NCBI GenBank assembly: GCA_019843655.1
Contig: JACDQD010000003.1
Span: forward strand, 25,222,224 to 25,286,223
Source: Lethocerus indicus
Lineage: Eukaryota; Arthropoda; Insecta; Hemiptera; Belostomatidae
DNA length: 64,000 nt
Direction: 5' to 3'
Part shown: piece by piece, positions 51,301-63,702 of the stretch
Layout: each line of letters starts with the position of its first letter
Position numbering within the stretch: the stretch's first letter is position 1
Made by a program: the position numbers and the translations under genes
The notes under the pieces: generated by a model
What the model saw: the letters and a program-made list of their open reading frames with translations, nothing else
What the model was told of the DNA's origin: nothing
The model's database searches: none

Positions 51301-54300
51301 CCAATTTCCTCGAGTTGTTTTTATATGTATACTTAAAACTTGCGAGGCGTCAGATCAGGTATTTATAGATCATAATTTTTGTACGCATTTATTACTGAAA
51401 TTTCGTGTCAATATCGGAAGTAATAGAGTATCCCATCAATTCATTAGCTTAGTTATAATATTGGGATATTTCTACGCATCTGGAAAACAAAAATTTGACG
51501 CGGTAGAGTTTGAAAATGCTCTATATATCCACCAAGCTTATTTCTTGAATCGCTAAGAATTTTCCTCTCGGAATGGAAATTGGATACATTAAGTCGGATA
51601 ATGGGCGGGAGTCTTCGTGTTTTGCGGCAGGGGAGCGGCCCTAAACGCACTGAATTTCATTTCATCGCCCGCTGTTTAAATAGGGAACGGCATCGGTTGA
51701 TTCCATGCAAATTTATTCCTCGAGTTCTCCAATTATATGTTTAAACTGAAATTATATTACTAGTCCTACACTTTGTGAATTGTAATTCAGTTGTACAATA
51801 ATATTGTGAAATAAATAGACGTTTTCCTTGATCAAACGGAGGGCCTAAGTTTACGCTGTACAGAATAAATCATAAATTTTTTTATTATGGAGGAAGAAAG
51901 CTACGGACCTTTTTATTCTTAAATATCTTTTTGGAATCGTCTTTTTCTAAATGGTAGCAACATAAATGATACATTACGATATTCCATTTTAATTAGTCCC
52001 AATGGCCAATGTCTTATCTCTCAATCGTTTTTATTAGTTAACGATAATTTTATTAATGAATTTATAATTCAGGAGGAATGGAATTCAGACAAGACTGTTT
52101 TACTCGAAAAGTACATAGTTCTCGTTTTTCCTTCCTGGCCAGAATTATACTCTAGAAAGAATATACAATCCGATTTTTATGTCATATAAGAGCCAGGAAT
52201 TCGGCTTAGGAAAGGTCTATTTTGCCCCGCGGTAATCCGAGGACTGTCGGGCGTTTTTTCGCCCCGAAAAATCGAAGGACCCTTGTTACCCCGGTCGAAC
52301 GGCTCAAGTAAAATTTCCACGTCGGTCCTATATATTTTCCAGCCGCCTTCATTCTCCTTCTCTCCGGGCGGCGACAAATTCTAACTATAAATTCCTTATT
52401 GTTAAAGCTCCGCCTCGTCTTTGTTCCGGAGTTCTTTCTACGGCGGGGGTTGAAAACCTCCCCAACGGACGACAGGTCGGGGAACGTAGGGGATGATACG
52501 GGGAAAGAGAGACCGTCGGAGGAGCGTTAGGAAAATAAACTGATAAAGTTTAGCACTCCCAGGAGGCCTGTTTCAGAAGGCGCCCCCGGCCAGCCCTATC
52601 CTGCGCAACCCTCAATTTTTTATCAAACCGCCCCCTTGAAAAATGAGCATTTGGAATTTTAAAAAGGAATGGAGAGAAATGAATGGTGTGCGTTCAGAAA
52701 TGAAAGAATATAGGACACTCGATGCGGATTCAAACTTTATATCAATCAACTTTAAACCGATTAGGGCCCAATCAAAGATATCAATATGTGTTTTCAAATA
52801 CGTACACAGTTCTCAATTTAACCATGGAGGTATAATGTAAATTATTAAAATATAATATATATTTGAAACTAATTGAAATTAAAAATAAATAACTTATACT
52901 TGTGAAATAAAGTTGGTGTGAAGGTCACCTTGGTCAGCACTTATTATTTTACTCTAATAATTTTAAGGCTAGCTCGCTAAAGACTTTTTCACTCATATTT
53001 CATATCGGACATAAATTAGGTTTGTCGTAGCAGTAGTCCATATTATTTTTGAAGCGGCGTCATTGAGCGTGAATTTAATTTCGCTTTTTATTTTCCATTA
53101 ACGGTTGGTCTAGCTACGAGTTTTTTCCTCGGTCAGAAGCAATAAAATAGTTTTTTTTGTTTTTGTTTTTAGCGTCAGCGGCAGTAGTACTTAACTCTCT
53201 TTCCGCTATCGGACAAAAGTCAGATAAAGCGGCAGAGAATTACGAGCGGTCATATACGAGACGCGTCGGTTTGTAGTTGCATCGATCCAGCCTTTGGACC
53301 TTGTATTTTTAATTCGCTCTGTTTTATTTTAGCGGCTACTTAATAAAAGAAAGAATAAAATTAAAAAAGCAACAAACGCCAGATAAAAACGAAACTCAAG
53401 AATGTTTATTCTTGATTGTTTTGGAAACTTTTGTAGTGTTGTGCAGTGGACTGTTAGTGGAGGCGGGCTCCAACTTTCCTCAGAAGGCCAACAATTGGGC
53501 AAGTGGAGTTCTCTTTTTAGGTCCAAAGCTGGCTTTGTAATTAAAATATTTTTAATATAGAGCCGGGCGTTAAATTCATTTAGAAAATGTTTCTTTGAAT
53601 CAATTGAATCAACTTACTTTCTTTTAAACTAACTTTTATTTCCGGAAATAAAGGAACAATATGTCGTGTAGTACAGGAACCGTTGAGAGAAAAACGATCA
53701 AATATTGCCAAATCTATTCAAATACTTTTCTAATTAATAACTTTCCCGAAACTGGAATAGATAATTCGCCAGTCATCAGTGATGCCTTGTAGAAATAATT
53801 TTGTTACGAACGGTGATGCAAATATAAAGATAAACAATTTTGTGTAGAAATGTACACCAGTTAGATTGAAGAGCTGTATTATTTTGTTCGCAAAATTGCC
53901 AGCGAAATGGTCGTTTTGCTGACAGATTGGAAAACAGACAGTGTCCCGAAATATTATCCGGCCGTGAATTTTCAGCTTCCCGCTGGGCTTTCGCCAAAGA
54001 TTTTTACATACGGAAACAAGTTTTTTAACGCTTCCTGCGAATAAAGTTTGATTGGTTTTTAGGAAAATTGGGACCGCGGTGTTTGCTTTGGGAGTGGAGG
54101 CCCCCCCCTCGACGGCCATAACAAATACCGGATTACCTCAATATTTCGAAACGGTCAAACCGTTCCAGAGCCGCCGGTTATTTCAACGGATTTATTACAT
54201 TTGCGGTGGCTGCATATCTCTGTCGAACTGCCGGATTAATCGATTATTCGAATTTTAAACCGACTTCTGTCCTGGAATGAGTTCCTTATTTGATTTTCTC

Positions 54301-55330
54301 AACGAGTTATTGCAATAAAACGCCATAAAGTGTGTCGATCATGGACGCCAAGCCGTAACTTCATTAATATTAAATTTGGAGGAGAAAAATGTTTACCGAA
54401 AAATTAGAATTACTATTGTGAAACAGAGCCCTGTAGTCTAATATGTTCAAATCGCTCAAAACTGTTGCCTCATAAATAGTTACCTAATGGTTGAAACCCT
54501 TATGAAACAGGCGCCCATTAACTGGACTATCTATCCCTACAGAACAGCTTCCTCTTGGTAACAATCAACCGAAAACCGACTTTAACGAGTCTGAATGTAG
54601 AAAAGTACATATCTCGGGCATGGTCTTCTTTTTTCTTCCCAGAATAAGTCCACCGGCCGTTTACAGGCGCCGACTTTTCTGGAGCCCCAGCGATTCGATT
54701 AATTACCACCTCTCCTCTCTCCAGATAAACTTAGTCGACTTCGGGACTTTGGGAGCGGGACTTTTAAAGTTCGTCCGAACATCGCGGGTCGGCGGGCGGG
54801 AGCCCCCTAATTGTTCTCGAATTAAGTCAAAGGAAGCGACTGCGGGCTAATTAAATTTGCTTTTAACAGCTGCGATAAACTCGAGAAGGGGTGAGGGCGG
54901 AATCGGAGAACACCTCCCGTTCCCAATCCCAACTCCATAGAGGGATTTTTGAAACCCGCATTGTATAATCACATAAAATACTGGTAACCTGAACATCGTT
55001 GTGGGCTATTTGCGCCAATTTTTACTAATTCATCGCATTAAAATTTAATTTAGAGAATCAAAATCCATAAGGGCTAAAATGTAAAGCAAGCTGTAAAGGA
55101 TAAGTAATATTTTATTTTCGCCAGCTTTTACTAATGTCTGTAATAAACATTGTAATATTAAGTAATTACCCATTTATTAATTTTGCAACAATAATTCCAT
55201 ACCTGAGCGGCGATGAAAGATAAAATTCTCCGAAAGGAGGGCCATTTATAATTGGGTATGCGTGATCGCATTGTTCCTATTGACATAAAGTTTTGGTTTC
55301 CTTGTCTTGTTCAATTTCCATTGAACTGTA

Positions 55331-55350
55331 TACGAGTGTCTACACTCGTA
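55331..55350. other. Near-perfect 20-base palindrome
   Basis: The arm tacgagtgt (55331-55339) and acactcgta (55342-55350) are exact reverse complements around a two-base centre. It could be a dimeric protein site or a chance palindrome. Confidence 0.45.
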
Positions 55351-55533
55351 GAAATAAGTAAATTCCTTCGCCTTTCGACTTTCGTTATTGGAAAGTTAAA
55401 AAGACAGAAATAGACAGGTTATGGACGGAGTGGGCCGCGCAGAGTGTGCCGCCCACCGGTTATGGGTTGAGGGGCGGGGGTGAATTAAATATTCATCAAG
55501 TGGAAAGACCGGGAGCCGTGTAAACAAGGCGAG

Positions 55534-55553
55534 GGCGGCGGCGGCGGCGGCGG
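55534..55553. repeat. (GGC)n microsatellite
   Basis: Six to seven GGC triplets in a GC-rich island. Such repeats occur in arthropod coding sequence and 5' UTRs, but no supporting exon structure is visible here. Confidence 0.85.
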
Positions 55554-57207
55554 TTTACTTTGCGTCGATGACAAAAGTTAATTGTCCGCTTTAAACTGAA
55601 CCCGCCCTCGAGGGGTTGATGGGGGCGGGGGCTCGAGAGTCCGAGAAGAGCCCTTTTAAAACCCCAAACTCCTCGACACAACCCCGAACCCCCTCCCGAC
55701 CGGCCATTAAATGTTTCGAAATATTGATCCTAGCCTTTCATATTTCCTACATCTAGTTAAATACAATAACTCGAAGCCATTAGTATAGACTGGAATATGT
55801 AATCTATGTGTGAAAAAACTATAATAACTTTTCGAGAATACGTAGAAATACTTCAGAATCATTTAGTTCCTTCTCAGTTATAAATAATGTTCCCCAAAAA
55901 TGCATTTCGCAAAAGAACACTTTAAAAACACAGAATTAATAAAAACGTTGCCCAACACCCTGTTCAAATTTGAAATTAATTTTTATCTTATTCCATAATT
56001 ATTTACGGAGGGATAATAGGTCTAGGAATTCAAATGCACGGAGTGTGAGACCCAACCGAGGAAAACATTAGGTACAAAGTACAAGCCGTTGAGAAGGGAA
56101 CAATAATTTCGGACGTGGCGCTGTCAGAAGAAAGGAACAAATCTGAGCGTATGGTCTGGGGGTGAGCTGCGGGCCTTACACCGCCGTCAAAAGCGAACCG
56201 GGTAGCCCAGCTCGTAAAAGCGATGAACTGGGCGCGATTGTATCCCACCAAAAATGTTGTTTCTCACCCTTATCTCTTCCCCTACTTAGCAGTCTCTCTT
56301 CTGTTTCCCGTTCGTAGAAGTAGCGGGGCGGGTTTCGGTACCCGGCCGGTTGTTTGCTAGAACGTGTCCGCTTTCTGTTGTCTGAGGCTGTGTATGACGG
56401 AGGGGTAGACCGAGAAAGAGACTGTAAACCGAAGACGTGAGAGCTCCTCCCTTTTACTCCCCCCCTGGGGGTGGACCCCTAATCGCCCCCGCCCTTACCT
56501 GAATACCAAATTCCGAATGGTCGGAACCCCCAGGCCACCCTCCCAGACTGCCCTAATGCCACCTCCGGGGATGCCGGCTTCTTCCACACCCCCCCTCACA
56601 CTATTACCATTATAACTACCCCTTTCGGACGCTGGGGGCTCACCCTACCATTTGCCTCATTAATATATTGGAAATTGTTTAGATTTTATTGAATCATCCG
56701 TCAGAGATTATTATTTAAACCGATAACCGTCTCATAGTAAAATTTGTCCTATATATTACAATAATACTAACGTTTCAGTTTCGTAATTTTCCGTCACGAG
56801 TAATTGAATTAGCCTTAATTACTTTTGATATATTGGGTTTAATTTGGCTAATTATATATATCATTGTCGTTTACAGAAATACCCTTTTTTTGTTTAGTGT
56901 TTACGGTTATCAGATGTAAGCCCTATAATTTGGTATTGTTTGATTATTTCCACATGACCGGTCGTCATACCTCAGAAAGGTTCTAACCAGGGTCCGTAAC
57001 CTGGTCACTGAATAAATTTTCATCGAGTAGATAATTTAAATTTATTCCCAGTGGTGTTCATAAAACTTAGTTGATAGAAACACCTTAGTATAGAAATATG
57101 TAGAGCCGCTGTTGCCAATATACAAGGCATATGGGCAAATTCAATTCATACATTCTGCGACGCTACTGTATAGTTTGTCAGACCACTTTAAACCGTACAT
57201 GAAAGGG

Positions 57208-57209
<2 letters not shown>

Positions 57210-57259
<50 letters not shown>
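57210..57259. repeat. (TA)25 microsatellite
   Basis: About 50 bases of uninterrupted TA. On the minus strand it reads as a Tyr-Ile run in an open frame, which is an artefact. Confidence 0.95.
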
Positions 57260-57262
<3 letters not shown>

Positions 57263-59949
57263 TTCTCTGAATCCAACAGGCTTGTTAATTTTGTAAGTGA
57301 GGTAAGAAATACTATTTTCCACGCTACCTTTGAGCTGGAGAAAGTAAAGTGATTGAAGTTGGGGTAACGTGGTGAACTTCTCCGGTTTCAAGTGGGGCGC
57401 TACTTTCTCAAGGAAGCACATCAAAGTCGACCCGACCTCGCCAACTCTTCTTCAACCGCAAAAGACTCGTCCGAATTCCACAACGCTCCCACTCCAAGAT
57501 CATTCTCTGTCCTTTTCAGCTACCTCCCGGTCCCGAAAATCTCCCTCTCCTTCCGTTTCCCTTCCATCTCGCCAATCACTCTCCCTAATTAAACGGTTCT
57601 CCCAGACGTATCTGAGGAGAGGGAATAAAAATCGAGAAGACTTCCTCCATCTCTGTTGTTCCCCGTACCCTCACCACCCATTAGTGATCAAGGTTTCTCT
57701 TTCTTTGAGGTGGAGCGTCACTGAAGTAAATGAAGTATATATCTTTTTTTGACCTAATTATAAAAATAATTCTGATTTTTTTCTTCATTATTTAAGTCCG
57801 CGGAAAAAAAAGACGGCGGAATATCTAGGCATTAACACCAGTTAATTGCCTCAACATTAATTACCAGTACCGTTTCAAATATATTAATTCATCGCTATAT
57901 TTTCTTTATGTATCCAAACAACAGTTATTAATGGCCGAAAAAACATATTTGCGTCTCCATTCCGCCCTTCACTTTGTCGCGCGATCGTACCTTACAATGA
58001 ATAAGGACATATAATAATTATATATTTTTTTGTCCCATTGTTTAGAACTCAGACCTTACCAAGGCAACAAGGCAACACATAAATTGTTCACGCAACTCAC
58101 GTTGTACTCGTGCCATGCATTTCCGGTTTCATACTGGAATGTTTCAAGGATTTGTACCTATTCAAAACCTTATTGATACCAGTCTTGCCGACTAAGGTTG
58201 GTCAGCGACATACCGTTTTAGCATATTTGTATCCTCCCGGTATGGTCTTAAAAATGTATGCAATAATTCGGGCGCAATTGGAAGCAGCGAACATGAATGG
58301 ACCGCGCGCTTAACCGCCCTTCATTATTATGCGAATTAAGTAAAATGTTTTCATTCAGGATACAAAAAAAAATAAGAATGAGCAGAATCTCGTTACTAAA
58401 GTATAGTTGAAAATGCAACAAGAAAATTTATTTACCGAATCTAATTCAGACTCGGTAATTTCCCTCGAATTTTATTGAGAAGTACCAGGCGAATTCTCAT
58501 TCCGGGCCTCAAGTACCACTCTCCTTAATTAAACGCCCGGTCGAAGACGTTTAAATAAATAAAAATAAAAATTTTTCCGCATGAAAAAATACGAAATATT
58601 CTTCGCGCCTTCGCTGTACTGAATTGCAATTGAAATAATATCTAATAATGCCTATTTTACGGTACAAATTTTCGCGCGATTGTTCCAACTTTTCTTTCGG
58701 GTGGAGTGAGACACTGGAATGAAAAAAATATTATATTGCTGGAAAATGGGTCTTCCAGAGTTTATGAAGGGGCGGGATCAACGCACTCTGTTTGATTAAA
58801 AGATTTCCTCCCGCTCAGAGACCAGTTATAAAAAGGAATCATATTATTCTGTTTGTACTTCAAACGGAATCCGAGAATTGGAATGGGCGTAATTCCTCCT
58901 AAAGTTGCCTTTTTTTTATTTTTTAACAGGTTTCGATTTTCCGGATCTCCCGCAGTTTGTTACATTTTTATGGGACGCCGGAAAGGTGTGGGCTTTACAT
59001 TTTGAAACGTTCCCCGGGTGAATTTCGTTTCGAAGCAGGAACCGTTATCAATCTTGTATGGGATATTCAATAAAGGGGCGTGCGTTGAGAAAATATCGCT
59101 GCGATTTATTGTCGCAAACAGCTACGGATCTCGTCTGTTTTTCTGCTGTTCAACAAAGTTTATTGAACACCGGAAATGATATCAGTAAAGTCCACCGAGG
59201 GAAAAACTTATGATAAGAAAGAATGATTTCGACTAGTGAGTTATGTTGAGGATGTGTGATAATGCGTTCTTAAAACAAGCAAATTTCATTGTCAACTCGT
59301 TTTGTTTATAAAGACTCATTTTATTCTTTTGATTTATCCCGCTGATATGAGTGATGGCAAAGCCACGAGGACCACAAAACGGGTTCTTAGATTAATAATA
59401 AAACTCAACCTCGTAACCAATTTCCGTTACAATTCTAGTTTTGAACTTGTGTTTGGACGGTTATGGAAATCAGTTGTCGAATTTTTGCTTGAATGCAAAG
59501 TTATAAAATTGAATTCTGCCCAGTGCATAGGGAGGACGTGCCGACCGGATTAATTGTCGGGGTAGCGGTGAGGCGGGAAACAAGAGTAATGGAAATACCG
59601 GCGTAATGAATGGGCGCCCTCTTGTCTAGGCCGGATTCGCTGACGACAGACGCTCTTAAACTTCAAAATGTGCAAGTCCACTTGTTCGTCGCACGGAAAT
59701 TTGATTGCAACTTTCAATTAATGAAATTCATAGACAAGGCTACCAGAGTTCAATCAGAGTGACGTAGATTAAATTGAATACGGGACATTACGGGTATAAA
59801 CAGTGGAACAAATTTATTGAACAGAAGTATGAGCTCATATGGAGATATCTGAAAAGACTTAACAGGAGGGTCATTCTTTATTGGTCACGACAATTTGTTT
59901 CATGGTCGAAACAGATTTCTGAGGAAAGTCTTTTCTTATTTCTGGACAA
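57260..59949. other. Intergenic block
   Basis: Nothing recognised. Pyrimidine-rich sequence at about 57430-57600 keeps two overlapping plus-strand frames open (57369-57752 and 57392-57592), with Ser and Pro-rich composition and no known domain. Confidence 0.5.
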
Positions 59950-60621
59950 GTAAAATAAATTCATAAACTTCGTCTCTATTTCAATGACATACCAATTCCC
60001 ACTCAACAGCAGATTCGCTATCTTGGGCTCCACCTCGACAAACGACTCACGTGGAATCCCCACACCCGACTCAAAAGAACCGACTTAAACAGAAAATTTG
60101 GACTCTTAAGGCCATTACTAAAACGGACATCGAAATTGACGTTAAGTAACAAACTAACAACATACAAAGCAATACTCAAACCGACATGGACATATGGTAT
60201 TGAGCTATGGGGTTCCACCGAGACATCCGACATCGCTCGAATCCAGAGATTCCAATCAAAAGTCCTTCGCGCCATCCTTAATGCTCCCTGTTATGTTTCT
60301 AACCACCAACCTCCATCCACCATGACCTCAAAATACCGACAGTCGACGAAGTCGCAAAATCTCGGTTCCTGAAGTTCCACTCCCGCCTTTCTCCTCATCC
60401 AAATCCACTCGTTCAGTCCCTTTCCTCTTCTACCCATCCACTATCCCCACCACGACGGCTTAAACGCCACTGGCCCAGAGATCACCTCGGGCAGTAGTTA
60501 AATCGTGTCTAAAGCGCCATCATTGGGTGGTTTCTTTATCGAGACAAACACGCGAAAAATATGCATGTATCGATTGCACCTATAACTGTATAAGTTGATT
60601 GTGCAAAATAAAAAAAATAAA
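59950..60621 (+). mobile_element. 5'-truncated Jockey-like non-LTR retrotransposon, copy 2
   Basis: A second and better preserved copy of the family seen at 36768-37413, in the same orientation. It includes the ORF2 tail, a stop codon at 60495-60497, a 3' UTR of about 110 bases related to that of copy 1, and an A-rich tail at about 60605-60621. Diverged reverse transcriptase sequence may reach up to 50 bases further left, so the 5' boundary is approximate. Confidence 0.85.
59959..60497 (+). pseudogene. Jockey-like ORF2 C-terminal remnant, copy 2
   Basis: The plus strand reads LYFNDIPIPTQQQ, RYLGLHLDKRLTWNPH, NRKFGLLRPLLKR, YKAILKPTWTYGIELWGS and RIQRFQSKVLRAILNAPCYV without interruption. After SNH at about 60306 the frame shifts, and the next frame gives DLKIPTVDEVAKSRFLKF, HSRLSPHPNPLVQS and RLKRHWPRDHLG before the TAG. 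The catalytic FADD-type box and the endonuclease are absent. The YLG.hLD.rL.W motif and the downstream RIQ.fQ.K.lR.i..APwyv motif are standard for Jockey-clade ORF2. Confidence 0.88.
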
Positions 60622-60938
60622 CTTCGTCTAATTAATTATAATTAAATAAAAACATGACACAAATGTTGGCACTCCAATTATTTGAACTCTATATTTAGTA
60701 GTCCATCTCGTGATCTCAGATTAGGCATATTTTGTATGAAGAAATACGAACTTTTTTAGTATGTAACGCGTTTACGAAGTTCTGTTAGAGTACGGTCGGG
60801 TTTTAATGAGCGGGCGTAGCGGCTGATCGACAGCAGGTGTGTGTACCGCGGTCTTGCGGCGAAGCGCAAGTTTTGAATATGATTAGAGTCACTTAGCCGG
60901 AATGTCGGAAGAACGAGAGACAGTTTACGCGCGGTGAA
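60622..60938. other. Intergenic, AT-rich grading to GC-rich
   Basis: Nothing recognised. Composition becomes GC-richer toward the inverted repeat at 60939. Confidence 0.5.
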
Positions 60939-61052
60939 ACGGGGCGGGGGCTAAGTTGGCCGAAATTAGTTGGTGGGGCGCGCCTCAAATTGATTGAGTT
61001 GATGAGTTGATTGAGTTGAGTTAGGAAATTGAACTGCCCGCCCCCGCCCCGT
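60939..61052. repeat. GC-box inverted repeat enclosing a tandem repeat
   Basis: The arm acggggcgggggc (60939-60951) is the exact reverse complement of gcccccgccccgt (61040-61052). The 88-base spacer contains a two-copy 17-base repeat (60990-61006 and 61007-61023). The arms match the classic GC box bound by Sp1/KLF-type zinc-finger proteins. The structure could form a stem-loop or act as paired protein sites. It lies in a short CpG-rich patch of about 60900-61080, and no transcript is identifiable. Confidence 0.55.
60990..61023 (+). repeat. Two-copy 17-base tandem repeat
   Basis: The unit ttgattgagttgatgag is followed by ttgattgagttgagtta. The first 13 bases are identical. Confidence 0.75.
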
Positions 61053-62851
61053 GCTCTAGTAGCGGCGGCTCGGGATTGGAATATACGCGCAGCATCTACC
61101 TTGCTCGGAATTTGAACGTGGAAATCTGCGAATAGTGATGCTGAGTCGCTGTAGAGTCTCTCACTGTAGAGCAACAGTTAGTTGCCTATAGACGATCTGA
61201 GTGGCGCAAAACTCACGATTGAGTATATCATCCAAAACGTTTATCGTAAAATCATTGACTATACGATTGCCTTTCTAAAAAAAAATAAATATACAGTCTG
61301 GCCCCGGTTGTCATAAATTATTTTTAAACATTTAATTGGAACATGGCCAGTATTTTCAGGTTGTTCAGAAGTTGGATTTTAATGCTTTAGGAGATATATT
61401 TTGATTCGAGCATTATTTTACTTGTTATTAAGCATTAATTCGTATCGAATTAAGTATTATTCAGTACTTCAGTTTGAAAAAGTGAAAATGTACATTGTAT
61501 AAAATGTTATAGTTGAAATGAATCATTGTCGTTATACAAAATTAAATTAAAATAAACAACGGTCTGTTTAATTTACCGGTATATTTTGTGCACTGAAGTC
61601 AACAACAGTTCCTAAAGCATACTTTCGCCCTAAAAAAGCGAATGTAAACAGCGATAGGAGTTCGCGTATTTCAGTTACCGCGGAGAGCCGCTTCTCGCTT
61701 AAACCCAACTTCTTCTTGTTGGGAATAAAAATATGAAACTGAATATTAAATATCATTTTTGTTTAGCCAAGTTAATTTAAGTTTGTTCGGTCCAAAACGG
61801 ATATTCGGCAGTTCTCCGGCCAGACTCGGCTGTCATCACAATACACCCCTTCGGCCTAATACCGCCTTACGCTCTTCTTATAAAATACTATATAAAATGA
61901 GTTTTTTATGGGTCATTCCAAAGTGAATTCTGCAATTCGGACAAGACAAGCATGTGACGGCATTTGTAGATCCAGTGATTCGAATGAATATTTTTACTTT
62001 TCTAATCTGTGATAAACCATTTGGATAAATCATGGACTGTAAATATCTCTATTATGTTTATATTCGTTACAGTGTAGGTTGTTGCGTATCTTAGATTGCG
62101 GAGATTCTATTTAAATTAGCCTCTATGTTAGTTGCCTGCAAACTATAACCTGCAATCTGCTCTTTACCTATTTGACGGGCGATCTGTGTATATTTGAAGT
62201 CTATTAAAAGGTCAAAATAAAGGGTTGAGTTAGTAGTAGTGTCTGTCTGCCGGATTCCTGCCACGAGAGAGATAGTGTCATGTTCCGGAACGGTTGAGAG
62301 GAGAACATTATAACATCGGCGTTGGCTATCGGGAGGAGCCCGCATATCTGTAAAGGCTCAAAACCAGAACAGGCTTTTGTGTCTAAATTAAACGATTATT
62401 CCGTACTGCTCATCGACGGTCGGCCGATTGACAAGGGCCCGCCACACTGCCTTTGTACACACATTGGCTTTGCTTCGACTCGAATAGATCAGATTTTCCC
62501 CTGTTTCTAATCGCAAATTCGAAATTTTATCAGGTAATGTAACGCGGTTTAAAGCAATCGGTCTGAATTTATTAGGCTCAGAAACACTTCAGGAGAAACA
62601 ATCTGGTTTGAAATAAACGATCTGTGAACATATATTGTCCTAACAAAAGACTAATGAATTATGGATTCATGAAAAGATCCGTGGTTAACACATATATATT
62701 TTAAATAATATGAATGTAGTAATAAACATTGTTTTATTGTATGATATTAAGCATATTATTCTTACTCAAAAATGCAATATATTGAAATACAAACCGATAT
62801 CATTGTATTATAATGGCCAAAATGTTCAATAACAATAATAAATAACTATCT

Positions 62852-62886
62852 TATAATAATAATAATAAGAAGAAGAAGAAGAAGAA
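62852..62886. repeat. Compound (TAA)n-(AAG)n microsatellite
   Basis: Five to six TAA triplets pass directly into about six AAG triplets on the plus strand. Confidence 0.9.
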
Positions 62887-63664
62887 ATAAATGAATATTA
62901 TATGACACATGGTATTTATATGATATTAAATTCAGCATGTATTAAACCATGAAAGCGCTATTTAAGTTATGTTGTATAACTTGCCTGTAAAGTAACTTGT
63001 GATTTCTTTCGATTTTTGTAAGTACGAGTTTATTTAAGAAAATCGAATCGCAAATAAAATGTACAGGTGCCTGAGAAAAAGGGCCGATTAGTTATACATT
63101 TTAATGGCGAGTTGTATTTATGTTGAAGCCGCTAAGTGAAATACAATCGAATTAAATTGAGCAATACCAATTCATAAATTTTCGTTTAGAAAAATAATTT
63201 CCTCCGTTAACAGCGCAATTCAAGTGGACATTGAAATTCACGACTGTGAAAAAGTTATTTTAACAAAGCGTAAAAAAAAGATTAAACAAAAAGCCCTTCC
63301 CCCTACTAAATCGGACCGAAAATGATTTCCATTAAATATATATAGACGTCGTTGGCTTTAGTCGGCCGGCCGAGAAATTTATCGCTCCGGCAAACGCCAC
63401 TTTTATCGGCCTCGGAAATTATTTCTTTTTTCAGCCCCCTTTTGAAATCTCCGTGTGACAAATTCAGTGAGGAGAATATAATAAATCGAGAAAGAGAGAG
63501 AGACCTCCGCTCGATACGCGGCGCCTCTTAAAATTGCGGCGATGTACCTACCTGCCCACATGGACTCGATAAGCTATCCCGCGAAATAAACGCCCTTACG
63601 GACCATGTAACAACTTCGTAACATGCGCTATTTCAGAATTTTTCCGCCCTCATTTCCTTCCGAT

Positions 63665-63702
63665 TATTCCTTTTCTTCTTTCTTTTCTTTTTCTCTCTTT
63701 TT
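63665..63702. repeat. Polypyrimidine tract
   Basis: A run composed almost only of C and T on the plus strand. On the minus strand it reads as a Lys/Arg-rich stretch in an open frame, which is an artefact. Confidence 0.7.

Larger units (their letters stand above)
51301..57209. other. Intergenic block with GC-rich islands
   Basis: AT-rich background with GC-rich islands at about 52200-52630, 54050-54930, 55400-55710 and 56280-56660. A GGC triplet repeat lies at 55534-55553 and a palindrome at 55331-55350. The minus-strand open frame at 53730-54119 (129 codons) shows no domain I recognise. No RNA gene or transposon was recognised. Confidence 0.5.

Noticed and set aside
53730..54119. 129-codon minus-strand open frame
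   Set aside because: No known domain, a competing overlapping frame at 53776-53997, and no splice or start context that supports it.
57209..57424. Minus-strand open frame with a Tyr-Ile run
   Set aside because: It is the translation of the (TA)25 microsatellite.
62091..62345. 84-codon minus-strand open frame with protein-like composition
   Set aside because: No family resemblance recognised and too short to call without transcript evidence.
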